NCBI RefSeq assembly: GCF_901538355.1
Contig: NZ_LR593887.1
Location: 1,588,920-1,652,919, forward strand
Reading direction: 5' to 3'
Length of the DNA: 64,000 bases
Source of the DNA: Tuwongella immobilis
GTDB lineage: Bacteria; Planctomycetota; Planctomycetia; Gemmatales; Gemmataceae
Shown here: piece by piece, positions 35,731 through 44,601 of the stretch
Layout: each line of letters starts with the position of its first letter
Numbering within the stretch: the first letter of the stretch is position 1
The notes under the pieces: generated by a model
The model's database searches: none
The model's input: the letters and a program-made list of their open reading frames with translations, nothing else
What the model was told of the DNA's origin: nothing
Made by a program: the position numbers and the translations under genes

Positions 35731-36728
35731 CACACATCCTCCCGAACCATGGCTCGCAATGCCTTGTCCGCCGTGCTGGCAGCGCGGGCAATCGCGCGAA
35801 GCGGTTCCACCGAAGAGGGCTTCACCTGCCCGGCCAGTTGCTCCGCGACCTTGGAGGATTCCGACAATTGGGTAGCGACCCGCCGAATCAGATGGCGATC
35901 CGGTTCGGGCAGTTCGCGGGCCTGGGTCAGCACGCCGTCGAGCAGGACTTTTTCGTACATCTCGGCAATCGCCGCAATGTCTGCCGCTTCCGCCACTTGC
36001 GCCAATTGTCGGCCTTCGCCCCAGAGCAGTTCTGACAATTGGACCAGTTGGTCAAACCGACGTTGCGGAGTTTCGGCAGCCGCCAGTGCGACATTTCGCT
36101 CGAAGATTCGTGCCAGGAAGAGATCCGGAGACGCAATCGTTCGATTGGCAGTCGTGGTGGGCCGCTGTTGAATCAGGAACACCGTCGCGCCGACGGCGAC
36201 AATCAGACTCGCCGCCAGTCCGCCCATCAGCACCGCACGTTCTTTGCGATGATTGGTTCGCGGCTGATGCCGAGATGCCGACGAAATGGGCGACATCGGC
36301 GGAAGTTCGCTGGGCATATCCACTTGCGCGACGGCCCGCTTGGATTTCTTCGCCGGGGATGCCTGGGGCGATTTCGGAAGCGGTGCGGGCGGAATCGTCG
36401 CGGGGTGTATCGTCGCTGGGGCCGGTGATTTTGTCTCAACCGGAATTGGCAGCGTGACTTGCGGCTCGAATGTGACCGCTGCGGGGCTCGCGGATGGAGC
36501 GGCCTCAGCCGTCATCGCCTCCGCTTCAAACTGCGCGATCAGTCGGGCCTTGGCACCGGACGGGCCACGCGGGACCGGAAGTTCTGGAATGGCGGCATCG
36601 AGCTTGAGCAGTCCTTGCCAAAACGCTCGGCAGCTTGAACAGTGATCCAGATGAACACGCAATGACTCGGACGGCTCGCGGGGATGCGAGGTCATCAGCA
36701 AGCGATTGCGAACGCTGGTACATTTCAT
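35730..36728 (-). CDS. Putative zinc-finger (zf-HC2-like) anti-sigma factor, membrane-bound
   Basis: 332 residues. The N-terminus has HLDHCSSCRAFW, the H-x3-C-x2-C anti-sigma zinc finger. A Pro/Ala-rich linker follows, then one transmembrane helix (AVLMGGLAASLIVAVGATVFLI), then a helical extracytoplasmic domain of about 130 residues ending LRAMVREDV. It lies 20 bp after the ECF sigma gene at 36749-37354, the usual order for a sigma/anti-sigma pair. Start 36728 is taken; a TTG at 36752 overlapping the sigma stop is also possible. Its stop overlaps the next start by one base. Confidence 0.85.
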   Translation of the reverse strand: MKCTSVRNRLLMTSHPREPSESLRVHLDHCSSCRAFWQGLLKLDAAIPELPVPRGPSGAKARLIAQFEAEAMTAEAAPSASPAAVTFEPQVTLPIPVETKSPAPATIHPATIPPAPLPKSPQASPAKKSKRAVAQVDMPSELPPMSPISSASRHQPRTNHRKERAVLMGGLAASLIVAVGATVFLIQQRPTTTANRTIASPDLFLARIFERNVALAAAETPQRRFDQLVQLSELLWGEGRQLAQVAEAADIAAIAEMYEKVLLDGVLTQARELPEPDRHLIRRVATQLSESSKVAEQLAGQVKPSSVEPLRAIARAASTADKALRAMVREDV

Positions 36729-36748
36729 GAGCGTGCGACCGTTCCCGT

Positions 36749-37354
36749 TCAATCCGACGTTGGTGATGCGCCGGGGAGTGACTCAATCGATGGAACCAAT
36801 TCCGGGGAAAGCACTTGCATCAATTTTTGCCGTGCTTTGAACACCCGCCATCGAGCGGTTTCTTCCGTGATCGACAAAATCGTGGCAATCTCTTTGAACG
36901 ACAATTCCTCTTCGATACGAAGAAGTAATGCCGCTCGAAAGTCCGTCGGAAGTTTGTGAATGGCTTCGACCAGCTTGGTAACGCCTTCGCGGGAGAGCAG
37001 TTCTCCCAACGGGCCATCTCCGGGCTGGGTCAATTCCATGGGAAGCGTGAATTGCTTCCGCTTCTGTTCCCGACGGTGATTGACAAAATTATTCTGACCA
37101 ATTCGGAAGAGCCACGCGCGAAAGTGGCTGCCAGGTCGGAACGATTCCAAGGCTGCGAATGCCTTGAGGAAGGTTTCCTGGGTTAAATCTTCGGCGGTTG
37201 TTGGATCGTGCGAGAGATAGCAGAGCCAGCGATACAGTGGCTCCCAATACCGATCCACCAACGCCGCGAATGCCCGGCGATCGCCCGCTTGAGCGTCCCG
37301 AATCAAACCGGTTTCCTCAATGAGGAGTTGCTCTTGCGGGGATGGCACACGCAT
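36749..37354 (-). CDS. ECF RNA polymerase sigma factor
   Basis: 201 residues. Region 2: RYWEPLYRWLCYLSHDPTTAEDLTQETFLKAF, spaced by the usual hydrophobics, then FRAWLFRIGQNNFVNHRREQ. Region 4: LPTDFRAALLLRIEEELSFKEIA then TILSITEETARWRVFKARQKL. This is the SigW/RpoE-like ECF layout. It is followed by its presumed anti-sigma gene and then by the coupled secreted protein. Start 37354 gives the canonical length; longer in-frame starts lack coding character. Confidence 0.94.
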   Translation of the reverse strand: MRVPSPQEQLLIEETGLIRDAQAGDRRAFAALVDRYWEPLYRWLCYLSHDPTTAEDLTQETFLKAFAALESFRPGSHFRAWLFRIGQNNFVNHRREQKRKQFTLPMELTQPGDGPLGELLSREGVTKLVEAIHKLPTDFRAALLLRIEEELSFKEIATILSITEETARWRVFKARQKLMQVLSPELVPSIESLPGASPTSD

Positions 37355-37521
37355 ACTCGGATTCAACGCACAGGATTTGGAGCGGTCAACACACCCACTC
37401 GCATTCACGATACCCGCAACGCGAGTGGATTGTCCAGCACTCACCATCCACTTCCAGCAGAAACCGTCCGACACCTCACCAAACGAGGTTCGAACCCGAT
37501 TGTTGGTGCCGGGTTGGGAAA

Positions 37522-37788
37522 TCATCCGAATTTTTTGGAATCGCCCGGCGAGTCTGTCGATTCCGGTGAGTCTTCGATTCGGGCAAATCGGGGGACGCGA
37601 ACGCCCTGATGCTCGACCGATTCCAGAAACATGGCTCGTGGCCGAACCCAAAGCCCGCCTTCACCATACAGTGCGCGATACACCACCAGCCATTCTTGGG
37701 TTTCGCTATGTCGCGCGTGATCGACCACCTCATACAGCCCGCCTTTGAAGTGGCGATAGCGTCCGGGTCGCGGTTCTGCATCAATCAT
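37522..37788 (-). CDS. DUF1653 domain protein
   Basis: 88 residues. The core GRYRHFKGGLYEVVDHARHS, then WLVVYRALYGEGGLWVRP and FLESVE, is the DUF1653 signature, a small SH3-like domain of unknown function found in many bacteria. ATG 37788 has GGAAAGG upstream. It lies 167 bp upstream of the ECF sigma gene on the same strand; a shared transcript is possible. Confidence 0.93.
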   Translation of the reverse strand: MIDAEPRPGRYRHFKGGLYEVVDHARHSETQEWLVVYRALYGEGGLWVRPRAMFLESVEHQGVRVPRFARIEDSPESTDSPGDSKKFG

Positions 37789-37870
37789 GAGAAATACACC
37801 TTTCCCGGGAATGAAGATCCGTACAATAGCGTCAATCTGTACCGGACTTTAGCCAAGGCTGACTCGATCT

Positions 37871-40800
37871 ATGATGGACTTATCACCGTCGCCCGCACAC
37901 CCCGCACTTTCGGATGTTGTCCGGTTGCACCGTCAAGGGGCGTACCAGGCGGCATTGGATGCAGTGCCGTTGGCCCGCCAAGCATTGGCGGAGGCGGGGT
38001 TGGCCGAGAGCACGGTTCAAGCCGAACTCGATCGCCTGCAAGGGGAACTGCATCGGGATCTGACCCAATTTCCGCAAGCCGAAGCGGCGCTTCTGGATGC
38101 GCTGCGCCGCGAACAACAATTGCACGGGAAATCGCACCCCGCTTACGCCACCGCCCTGCATGCCTTGGCCCGATTGTACGAGGCGATGGGGCAATATGCG
38201 ACGGCGGAATCGTTGGCCAAACAAACCCTCCGCATTCGCCAAGAAACATTCGGATTGTCGCACCCGGATGTGGCCAATAGCCTGCATCTGCTGGCCGGAA
38301 TTGCCCAATCTCGCGGCAATCTGACCGAAGCCGAACAATTGGCCGAACAATCAATGGCGATTCGGCAAACCACCTTGCCCATCCAGCATGCGGATCAAGG
38401 CGCTTCCCGCATGTTGCTCGCACGTTTGTACGGCGAACGCGGCCAACTCGAACTCGCGGCCTTGAACGCCTCGCAAGCCTTGGCCCATCGACAGGCTGCC
38501 TGCGGAGATTCCCACCCGGAAACGATCGCCTCGCTGGCATTTGTCGGGGCGATTGCGGCCTATCGTGGCGATGTCGAAACAGGCTCCGAATTGCTCCGAC
38601 AAGCCGAAGAGTCCGCGCGGAAGTCCCAAGGGGATCACAGTTTACTGCGTGCGGATCTGTTGGGCCGAATCGCCGAACAAGCCGTCACGCGCGGCCAACT
38701 CGCCGATGCCGAAACCATGGGCCGCGAATCCTTGCGAATCCGGTTGGACTTGCTCGGACCCAAGCATGTGGCGGTGGCCCATACCCAACTGATGCTCGCT
38801 TGGGTGTTACGGCATCGCGAGCGGTTCGAGGAGTCCGAATCGTTGATCCGCGACGCTTACCAGTTGCAGCGGGAGTGGCTCGGCGAGTCGCATCCCGATT
38901 TGGCAGAAACACTTGCGGATCTCGGCAGCCTGTTGTTGCAGCAAGAACGACTCGACGAATGTGAGCCGGTCCTGCAGCGTGCGTTGTTGGGGCTTCGGGC
39001 GGCATACGGGGTATCGCATCCGCGAATCGCATCGGTATTGGTCGATCTCTCGTGGTGCCGATGTCTGATGGAACAGCCGGATCTCGGCGTCTCCGCAGCC
39101 CGTGAAGCGGTCACCATTTACGAGGAAACCCTCGGTGGCAGTCACCCCGAAACCGGACGAGCGTTGGACAATCTGGCGACCGTATTGCGACAAGCCGAAC
39201 GACTCGAAGAAGCCGAAGCCTTGTTCCCGCGTTTGACCGAATTGGTCCGCGTCGTCTGGGGCGATGAGCACGATATCACCCTGGAAACGCAGGAACGGCA
39301 TGCCGAGTTGCTGCTGGCATTGGATCGGGTCGAAGCGGCGGAAGCACTGTTTCGGTCTGTGCATGACAAGCTGCACGCCTCCGCCGGGCCGGATGATCCA
39401 CGTTCGGTGGATAGCGTGCTGGCGCTGGCCGAATTCTATCATCGGGTGGGGCGGTATCGGGATGCCGAGCCGCTGTATCGGGATGCCCTGATTCGACTTC
39501 GGACGCCGGATCAGGAACCGACGATCGAGTATACTTCTGCGCTGCACAACCTAGCGCGATTGTATCATTCGATGGGGGATCTTTCCGCAGCCGAAGTGCG
39601 ATTTCGGGAAGTGCTGGGGCTGCGGGAACGACTCGACGGCACCGATAGCGAACCGTTTGCCTCCGCGTTGGGCGACTTGGCGCAAGTGTATTTGGATGCC
39701 CGGCAGTATGCCGCATCCGAAGCATTGTTTGAGCATGCGTTGGAACTGCGCCGACAATTGCACGGGGACCGTCATCCGGAAACGGCCCGGATGCAGCATG
39801 GCTTGGGGCAAGTGCTGGTGCGGCTGGGCCGGTATCATGCGGCGGAACCGCTGCTGCGAGTCGCGGCGGGGACACTCGCCGATTCCTTGGGCACCGCGCA
39901 CGCCGAAACGCTTCGCGTGACCCATTCGCGTGGCGTGCTGTCGCTGGCGTTGGGTAAGCCGATGGAAGCCGAACGATTGCTTCGGCGTTTGATCGAGCAG
40001 CTTCGTCAGCAGGTGGGACCGGAAAATCCCTGGGTGGCGGAAGCAATCTTCGATCGCGCGAAAGTCCATGCCACGCTTGGAGATGCGATCAGCACGGAGC
40101 CGATGCTGCGGGAGGCGCGACGGATTCATCAGCGGGCGTTTCCGGCCGATCATCCGATCCACACCAGCGATCGGTATCAGCTGGCGCAGTTTTATCTGCA
40201 AATTGGCGAACCGGAGCAGGCGTTTCCGTTGGCCGATGCGATCGAAACCGATGTGCGGCAACGACATGGGGACGAACATCCCGAAATGGGCGAAGTGCGC
40301 GCCTTCCGGGGGACGCTGTTCCAGGCAATTGGTGATCATCGTTCGGCCTTGCGAGAATTAGAGGCCGCACTGCAATCGCATCGCGCAGCGGCGGGAAACT
40401 ACGCCCCCGCGATGATGGATGTGCTGACTTCGTTAAGTATGTCGAAGTTTTTGATTGGCGATGATGATGGAGCGGAAACTGCGCAGCGGCAAGCTGTTGA
40501 GATTGCGCGGCGGCATCCGAATGATCCGGCATCGCGGTCAGTTTGGGATAGCATGGCGGCATTGCTTCAGATGATGGGGCGGCCGTTGGAGGCTGAGCCG
40601 TTTCTGCGGGAATTGCTGGAGCATACCGAACGCACCGTCAGTCCGAACAACCCGGTGTTGGCGGTGTTGAATCTGCGCATCGCCGAAGTGCTTCGGGAAT
40701 CCGGCCAACTGCGGGCGACATTCACCCCCATTCGCATGGCCTTGGAAATCCTCGATGGCAGCGATGAGGCCCAGCCGTTACTCGATGCCCTGGCACGACT

Positions 40801-42418
40801 TGCGGCGTTGCATACCGAATTGGGCGAATTGGGCCATGCCGAGCGGCTGCTCCGCCAATGGCGAAGTTTGGAGCGTGGCCCGCGTGGGTGCGAGGCTCCC
40901 GGCCGCGCGGAAGTAACCTCGTTGCTGGCAATGATTTGCGCGAGCACGGGCCGCGAAGCCGAGGCGATGACGCTGCTGGATGAGGTGAATCTGCTGCTGG
41001 ATCGACAAGTTCCGTTGTTGGTGGCTCTCCCATCGGCGCGAGAACGATTGTTGACCGTTCGGAATCTTTCAGATGCGACGCGGCGCACGCTCACGATTGT
41101 CTTGCGAGACTTTGACCGATCGGACGCGGCCCATCGTTTGGCTTGCGAATTGGTGCTGCGGCGGAAACTGTCGGAAATGGAATTGTTGGTAGGCGATCGG
41201 TTGGCGTATCTGCCGAATATCGGGATCGAGGGGACCGCTCGAACCAAATTGCGGCGGTTGCGTCGGCAAATTGCCCGCCGAACCATCAGTGGCCCAGGTT
41301 CCGAAGGCGGAGCGACGCATCGACGGCTGTTGGATGGTTGGTGGGATGACGCCGAACGACTCACTGCGCGGATTGCCGTGCAGCGATTGGATCTGGCCGT
41401 CTCGCCGCTGAATCTCCCGTCGTTGTCAGAACTTGCGGCGGCGATGCCTGCGAATTGCGTTGGAATCGAATGGCTGCGCTGGCGGCCTGTGACGCTACCC
41501 ACGCTGGGGGCGGCCGCGCCAGAGCATGTCGGCGATCGCTACCTCGCCGTGATCGTCCCGGCGAATCGGCCCCAGGATGTGGCGATGGTCGATTTTGGTG
41601 ATGCGAATGAATTGGATTGTGTGATTGATCGTTGGATTGCGGAGCCGAATGCGGAATCGCTCGCGGAGTTGCGGCAACGGGTGATCGAGCCGCTGCTGCC
41701 GTCGGTGGTCGGGGCAACGCGGTGGATTTGGTCGCCTGCCGATCGAATGACGCGGCTGCCGATCGAGCGATTGTTGACCCAACTGTCGTTGGAATCAGAA
41801 GTTGCGACGAATTCGATTGCCGTACAATGGACGGCGTGTCTGCGGGATTTCCTCCGACCTCGTCGGGATACTCGGAATGCGACTGTCGCCGAAGGGTTGG
41901 AGTGTTTGCGGACTCCGGCATCGGGCGGCTCGCCGATGGTCTGGCTGTTGCCGGATGCGACCTTGGTGTCGGGCCGCGAATCGACATGGTGGTCGTTGAC
42001 GCCACCATTGGAAGCACGGGCGACCTTGAGCGAGACCGAATCCGCCCGCGAACGGCCGATGCCGTTGGATCGGTTGCGGTTGACGGATACGCTCAGCGGC
42101 GAACAGATGAATTTGCTGCAATTCGCCCGCACCGATTTGGCCGGCATGGAACTGTTGGCATTGGGACATCTGCCCGCGACGGAAGTCTCGGTGCTGCAAT
42201 TGGTTCGGATCGCCAGCATCGCCGGTGTGCGAATGGTGATGGTGCCGATTCGCCCGGTGGATGCAACGATGCGAGCTTGGATGTTCGAGCGACTGCGGAC
42301 CGCGGCGCTTTCGGGGGGCGATTGGAAAGCGTTCCCGCAACGCATCGAAGACGAATATGCAGCCGAGCATCCGAATGCGGTGGAACCGTGGCCCTGGCGG
42401 TTTTATCGCAATGCCTGA
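37871..42418 (+). CDS. Giant TPR protein with degenerate CHAT-like C-terminal domain
   Basis: 1515 residues, no signal peptide. From about residue 15 to 1000 it is an array of 42-residue tetratricopeptide repeats of the kinesin-light-chain type, for example HPAYATALHALARLYEAMGQ, HPDVANSLHLLAG, and YTSALHNLARLYHSMGDLSAAE. After a helical linker, residues about 1170-1510 follow CHAT-domain order: VVGATRWIWSPADRMTRLPIE as the LP-x-E motif, then LLQFARTDLAGMELLALGHL, then LVRIASIAGVRMVMVPI. The positions where active CHAT proteases have the catalytic His and the SAC cysteine carry no His/Cys. It may be a scaffold or an inactive protease-like sensor. ATG 37871 or 37874. Confidence 0.8.
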   Translation: MMDLSPSPAHPALSDVVRLHRQGAYQAALDAVPLARQALAEAGLAESTVQAELDRLQGELHRDLTQFPQAEAALLDALRREQQLHGKSHPAYATALHALARLYEAMGQYATAESLAKQTLRIRQETFGLSHPDVANSLHLLAGIAQSRGNLTEAEQLAEQSMAIRQTTLPIQHADQGASRMLLARLYGERGQLELAALNASQALAHRQAACGDSHPETIASLAFVGAIAAYRGDVETGSELLRQAEESARKSQGDHSLLRADLLGRIAEQAVTRGQLADAETMGRESLRIRLDLLGPKHVAVAHTQLMLAWVLRHRERFEESESLIRDAYQLQREWLGESHPDLAETLADLGSLLLQQERLDECEPVLQRALLGLRAAYGVSHPRIASVLVDLSWCRCLMEQPDLGVSAAREAVTIYEETLGGSHPETGRALDNLATVLRQAERLEEAEALFPRLTELVRVVWGDEHDITLETQERHAELLLALDRVEAAEALFRSVHDKLHASAGPDDPRSVDSVLALAEFYHRVGRYRDAEPLYRDALIRLRTPDQEPTIEYTSALHNLARLYHSMGDLSAAEVRFREVLGLRERLDGTDSEPFASALGDLAQVYLDARQYAASEALFEHALELRRQLHGDRHPETARMQHGLGQVLVRLGRYHAAEPLLRVAAGTLADSLGTAHAETLRVTHSRGVLSLALGKPMEAERLLRRLIEQLRQQVGPENPWVAEAIFDRAKVHATLGDAISTEPMLREARRIHQRAFPADHPIHTSDRYQLAQFYLQIGEPEQAFPLADAIETDVRQRHGDEHPEMGEVRAFRGTLFQAIGDHRSALRELEAALQSHRAAAGNYAPAMMDVLTSLSMSKFLIGDDDGAETAQRQAVEIARRHPNDPASRSVWDSMAALLQMMGRPLEAEPFLRELLEHTERTVSPNNPVLAVLNLRIAEVLRESGQLRATFTPIRMALEILDGSDEAQPLLDALARLAALHTELGELGHAERLLRQWRSLERGPRGCEAPGRAEVTSLLAMICASTGREAEAMTLLDEVNLLLDRQVPLLVALPSARERLLTVRNLSDATRRTLTIVLRDFDRSDAAHRLACELVLRRKLSEMELLVGDRLAYLPNIGIEGTARTKLRRLRRQIARRTISGPGSEGGATHRRLLDGWWDDAERLTARIAVQRLDLAVSPLNLPSLSELAAAMPANCVGIEWLRWRPVTLPTLGAAAPEHVGDRYLAVIVPANRPQDVAMVDFGDANELDCVIDRWIAEPNAESLAELRQRVIEPLLPSVVGATRWIWSPADRMTRLPIERLLTQLSLESEVATNSIAVQWTACLRDFLRPRRDTRNATVAEGLECLRTPASGGSPMVWLLPDATLVSGRESTWWSLTPPLEARATLSETESARERPMPLDRLRLTDTLSGEQMNLLQFARTDLAGMELLALGHLPATEVSVLQLVRIASIAGVRMVMVPIRPVDATMRAWMFERLRTAALSGGDWKAFPQRIEDEYAAEHPNAVEPWPWRFYRNA

Positions 42419-42551
42419 ATTCCCTTGCGATGCCTGAATCCGATCGCAACGGCAGTGCGGTGATCGCGGATGCAATCCGTCGCGGTTGGGGGAGACAATC
42501 GACCCAACCGCGCGAATGACGTTGCGAAAATCCTGCCGAGTCGGGGACCAA

Positions 42552-43361
42552 TCACTCCGATCGGAGCGCTTCGCGGATCAACACGGGGCGATTGGTGGTG
42601 ATGGAATCGACGCCTAACCCCTTGAGTGCCTTGGCAGTTGCGGCATCGTCCACGGTCCAGGTGTGGAATTCGAGTTTGGCCTTGCGGAGTGCCGCGACGA
42701 ATTCGGGGGTAAGAACCTTCAAGTTGGCGTTGGAATCAATTCCATCGGCGCGAATGCTCATAGCCCGCTTCAGCACGGCATCCAAAGTCGGTGTCCATTG
42801 ACCGGATTTGTCTGCCTTGTAACTCACCAACCAATGCGCGGGCACCTTCGGCAGTTGCTTCTTGCATTCCGCCACAACTTGATGGTTGAATGAGATAATC
42901 ATCGTCTGCTCGACTGGGAACTTTTGTTCTTCCAGGGTGCGGACCAATGCGGGGACAATTTCCGGCCCGCATTTGATTTCGATGACGCACAGTTTGCCAC
43001 TGGGCACGGTGCGAAGGACTTCTTCCAGGGTGGGCATGCGTTCGCCGGCGAATTTGGGGTGTTTCCAGCGGCCAACGTCGAGTTGGCGGAGTTGATCCAA
43101 GGTCGATTCGGCGATTTTCAGCGACGTTCCGGCGGTGCGTTTGGTGTCGGCGTCGTGGCAGCAGACGATTTTTCCGTCGGCGGTGAGGTAAAAATCGCCC
43201 TCAATCGCGTCGGATTGTTGTTCCCACGCCAATCGGAACGCGGCCAACGTGTTCTCGGGGGCATCGAACGAGGCACCTCGATGCGCGACAATCTTTTGGG
43301 CGTGTGCTACACTGGGAAGCATCGCCAGCACTCCAATCATGCCAAACGCCAGAATTCGCAT
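42552..43361 (-). CDS. Exported glycerophosphodiester phosphodiesterase
   Basis: 269 residues. A signal peptide (ILAFGMIGVLAMLPSVAHA) is followed by the GDPD TIM-barrel. Catalytic motifs are intact: HRGASFDAPENT (first His and metal Glu), the EGD-x-YLT metal site, CHD with the second His, and VIEIK. It hydrolyses glycerophosphodiesters to glycerol 3-phosphate and an alcohol in the periplasm, supplying carbon and phosphate. It is divergent from the VWA gene at 43537 and convergent with the TPR gene. Confidence 0.94.
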   Translation of the reverse strand: MRILAFGMIGVLAMLPSVAHAQKIVAHRGASFDAPENTLAAFRLAWEQQSDAIEGDFYLTADGKIVCCHDADTKRTAGTSLKIAESTLDQLRQLDVGRWKHPKFAGERMPTLEEVLRTVPSGKLCVIEIKCGPEIVPALVRTLEEQKFPVEQTMIISFNHQVVAECKKQLPKVPAHWLVSYKADKSGQWTPTLDAVLKRAMSIRADGIDSNANLKVLTPEFVAALRKAKLEFHTWTVDDAATAKALKGLGVDSITTNRPVLIREALRSE

Positions 43362-43536
43362 CGACTATTCTCCAGCATCGCCAGGGTGTTCGCAAGCGCG
43401 GATCGGCGGTCGATTCCGACTCGGATGATTCGCTTGCGAACCGAATGGTCGATCTACGGTTCCGGCGACAGGTTGGAAAGGTCGGGCGGCGTCTGCATGA
43501 AATCTTCACTTGAGGCGTGAATTCAAGGGATCGGCC

Positions 43537-44601
43537 ATGGGATGCTTCGCCGTGCAATTTGCGAATCCGGGCTGGCTTGCGGGTGGATTCGCGCTGGTTG
43601 TGTTTGTCTTGGGCTGTCTGTTGTGGCAACGCCGGCTCTGTGCCGATGCAAAGCGCTGGGCCGGTGCAAGCCGACCGATCTCCCAGGCCCGCAGCATCGG
43701 ATTCGGCGGCGCGACATTGGCACTGTTGATTCTGGCCTTGGCGGGACCGCGATGGGGCAAGGTCGTCGATCCGGGGTGGTTGCGCGGCCGCGATTTGGTG
43801 ATCGTCTTGGATTTGAGCGCATCCATGGCGGCGGATGATCCGAAAATTCCGCAACGTGGAACTGTGACGCGATTCCAGGTCGCTCAAGTGGCGGTCGGCG
43901 AGATGCTTCAACGGATGGAAGAGCGAGGCGGGCATCGCGTGGGGTTGGTGGCGTTTGCTTCGCGGGCGGTGGTGCTCTGTCCATTGACGGCGGATCTCGC
44001 GCATGTGCGGCAGCGGGTGGAGCAGTTATCGGTGGAGTTTCCGCCGGATGGAACGCTGTTCGATTCGGAGCAACCGACGCCATCGGGCACACGAATCGGG
44101 GCGGGGATCGCGGCGGCGGTCGATTTGCTCGATCCGCAGTTTCGCGGGTATCGCGATGTGCTGCTGCTCAGCGATGGGGACGATCCCGCGCGCGATTCGG
44201 AGGAACAAGCCGGGATTGCGGCAGCGCGGGGGGCGGATGTCCCGGTACATGTGGTGGCGTTGGGCGATGCCGAGGCCGGGGCGACGCTGCGACAACGGGA
44301 CGGTTCACCGCGATTGCAAGACGGGAAGCCGGTAGTCAGCCGGATGAAACCCGAATCACTGCGGGCGATTGCCGAACAGACTGGCGGGGAGTGGCTCGAA
44401 ATCGGTATCCGCGAGCCACAATTGGGACAATGGTTTGTGCAAACGCTGGAGAATCGCCCCAGTCGGACGCTCGCGGCGGAGGATCTGCCGCAACCACGCG
44501 ATCAATCGCCATGGTTTTTGGGCGGCGCGATTATGACCGCGATTCTGGCTCAATGGCCCCATCGTACTGATCCGAAGCCGCCGATTGCAGCACCTGCGTG
44601 A
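43537..44601 (+). CDS. BatB-like membrane VWA protein
   Basis: 354 residues. Two N-terminal helices (GGFALVVFVLGCLLW; GFGGATLALLILALAG) precede a VWA domain with intact MIDAS residues (VIVLDLSASMAADD, then the conserved Thr/Asp in LLLSDGDDP). A C-terminal helix (WFLGGAIMTAILAQW) is also present. The domain order is that of BatA/BatB in aerotolerance operons. ATG 43537 has AAGGGA upstream. Its 3' end overlaps the hybrid histidine-kinase gene on the opposite strand by 71 bp. The remaining Bat-like genes resume at 47834. Confidence 0.88.
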   Translation: MGCFAVQFANPGWLAGGFALVVFVLGCLLWQRRLCADAKRWAGASRPISQARSIGFGGATLALLILALAGPRWGKVVDPGWLRGRDLVIVLDLSASMAADDPKIPQRGTVTRFQVAQVAVGEMLQRMEERGGHRVGLVAFASRAVVLCPLTADLAHVRQRVEQLSVEFPPDGTLFDSEQPTPSGTRIGAGIAAAVDLLDPQFRGYRDVLLLSDGDDPARDSEEQAGIAAARGADVPVHVVALGDAEAGATLRQRDGSPRLQDGKPVVSRMKPESLRAIAEQTGGEWLEIGIREPQLGQWFVQTLENRPSRTLAAEDLPQPRDQSPWFLGGAIMTAILAQWPHRTDPKPPIAAPA

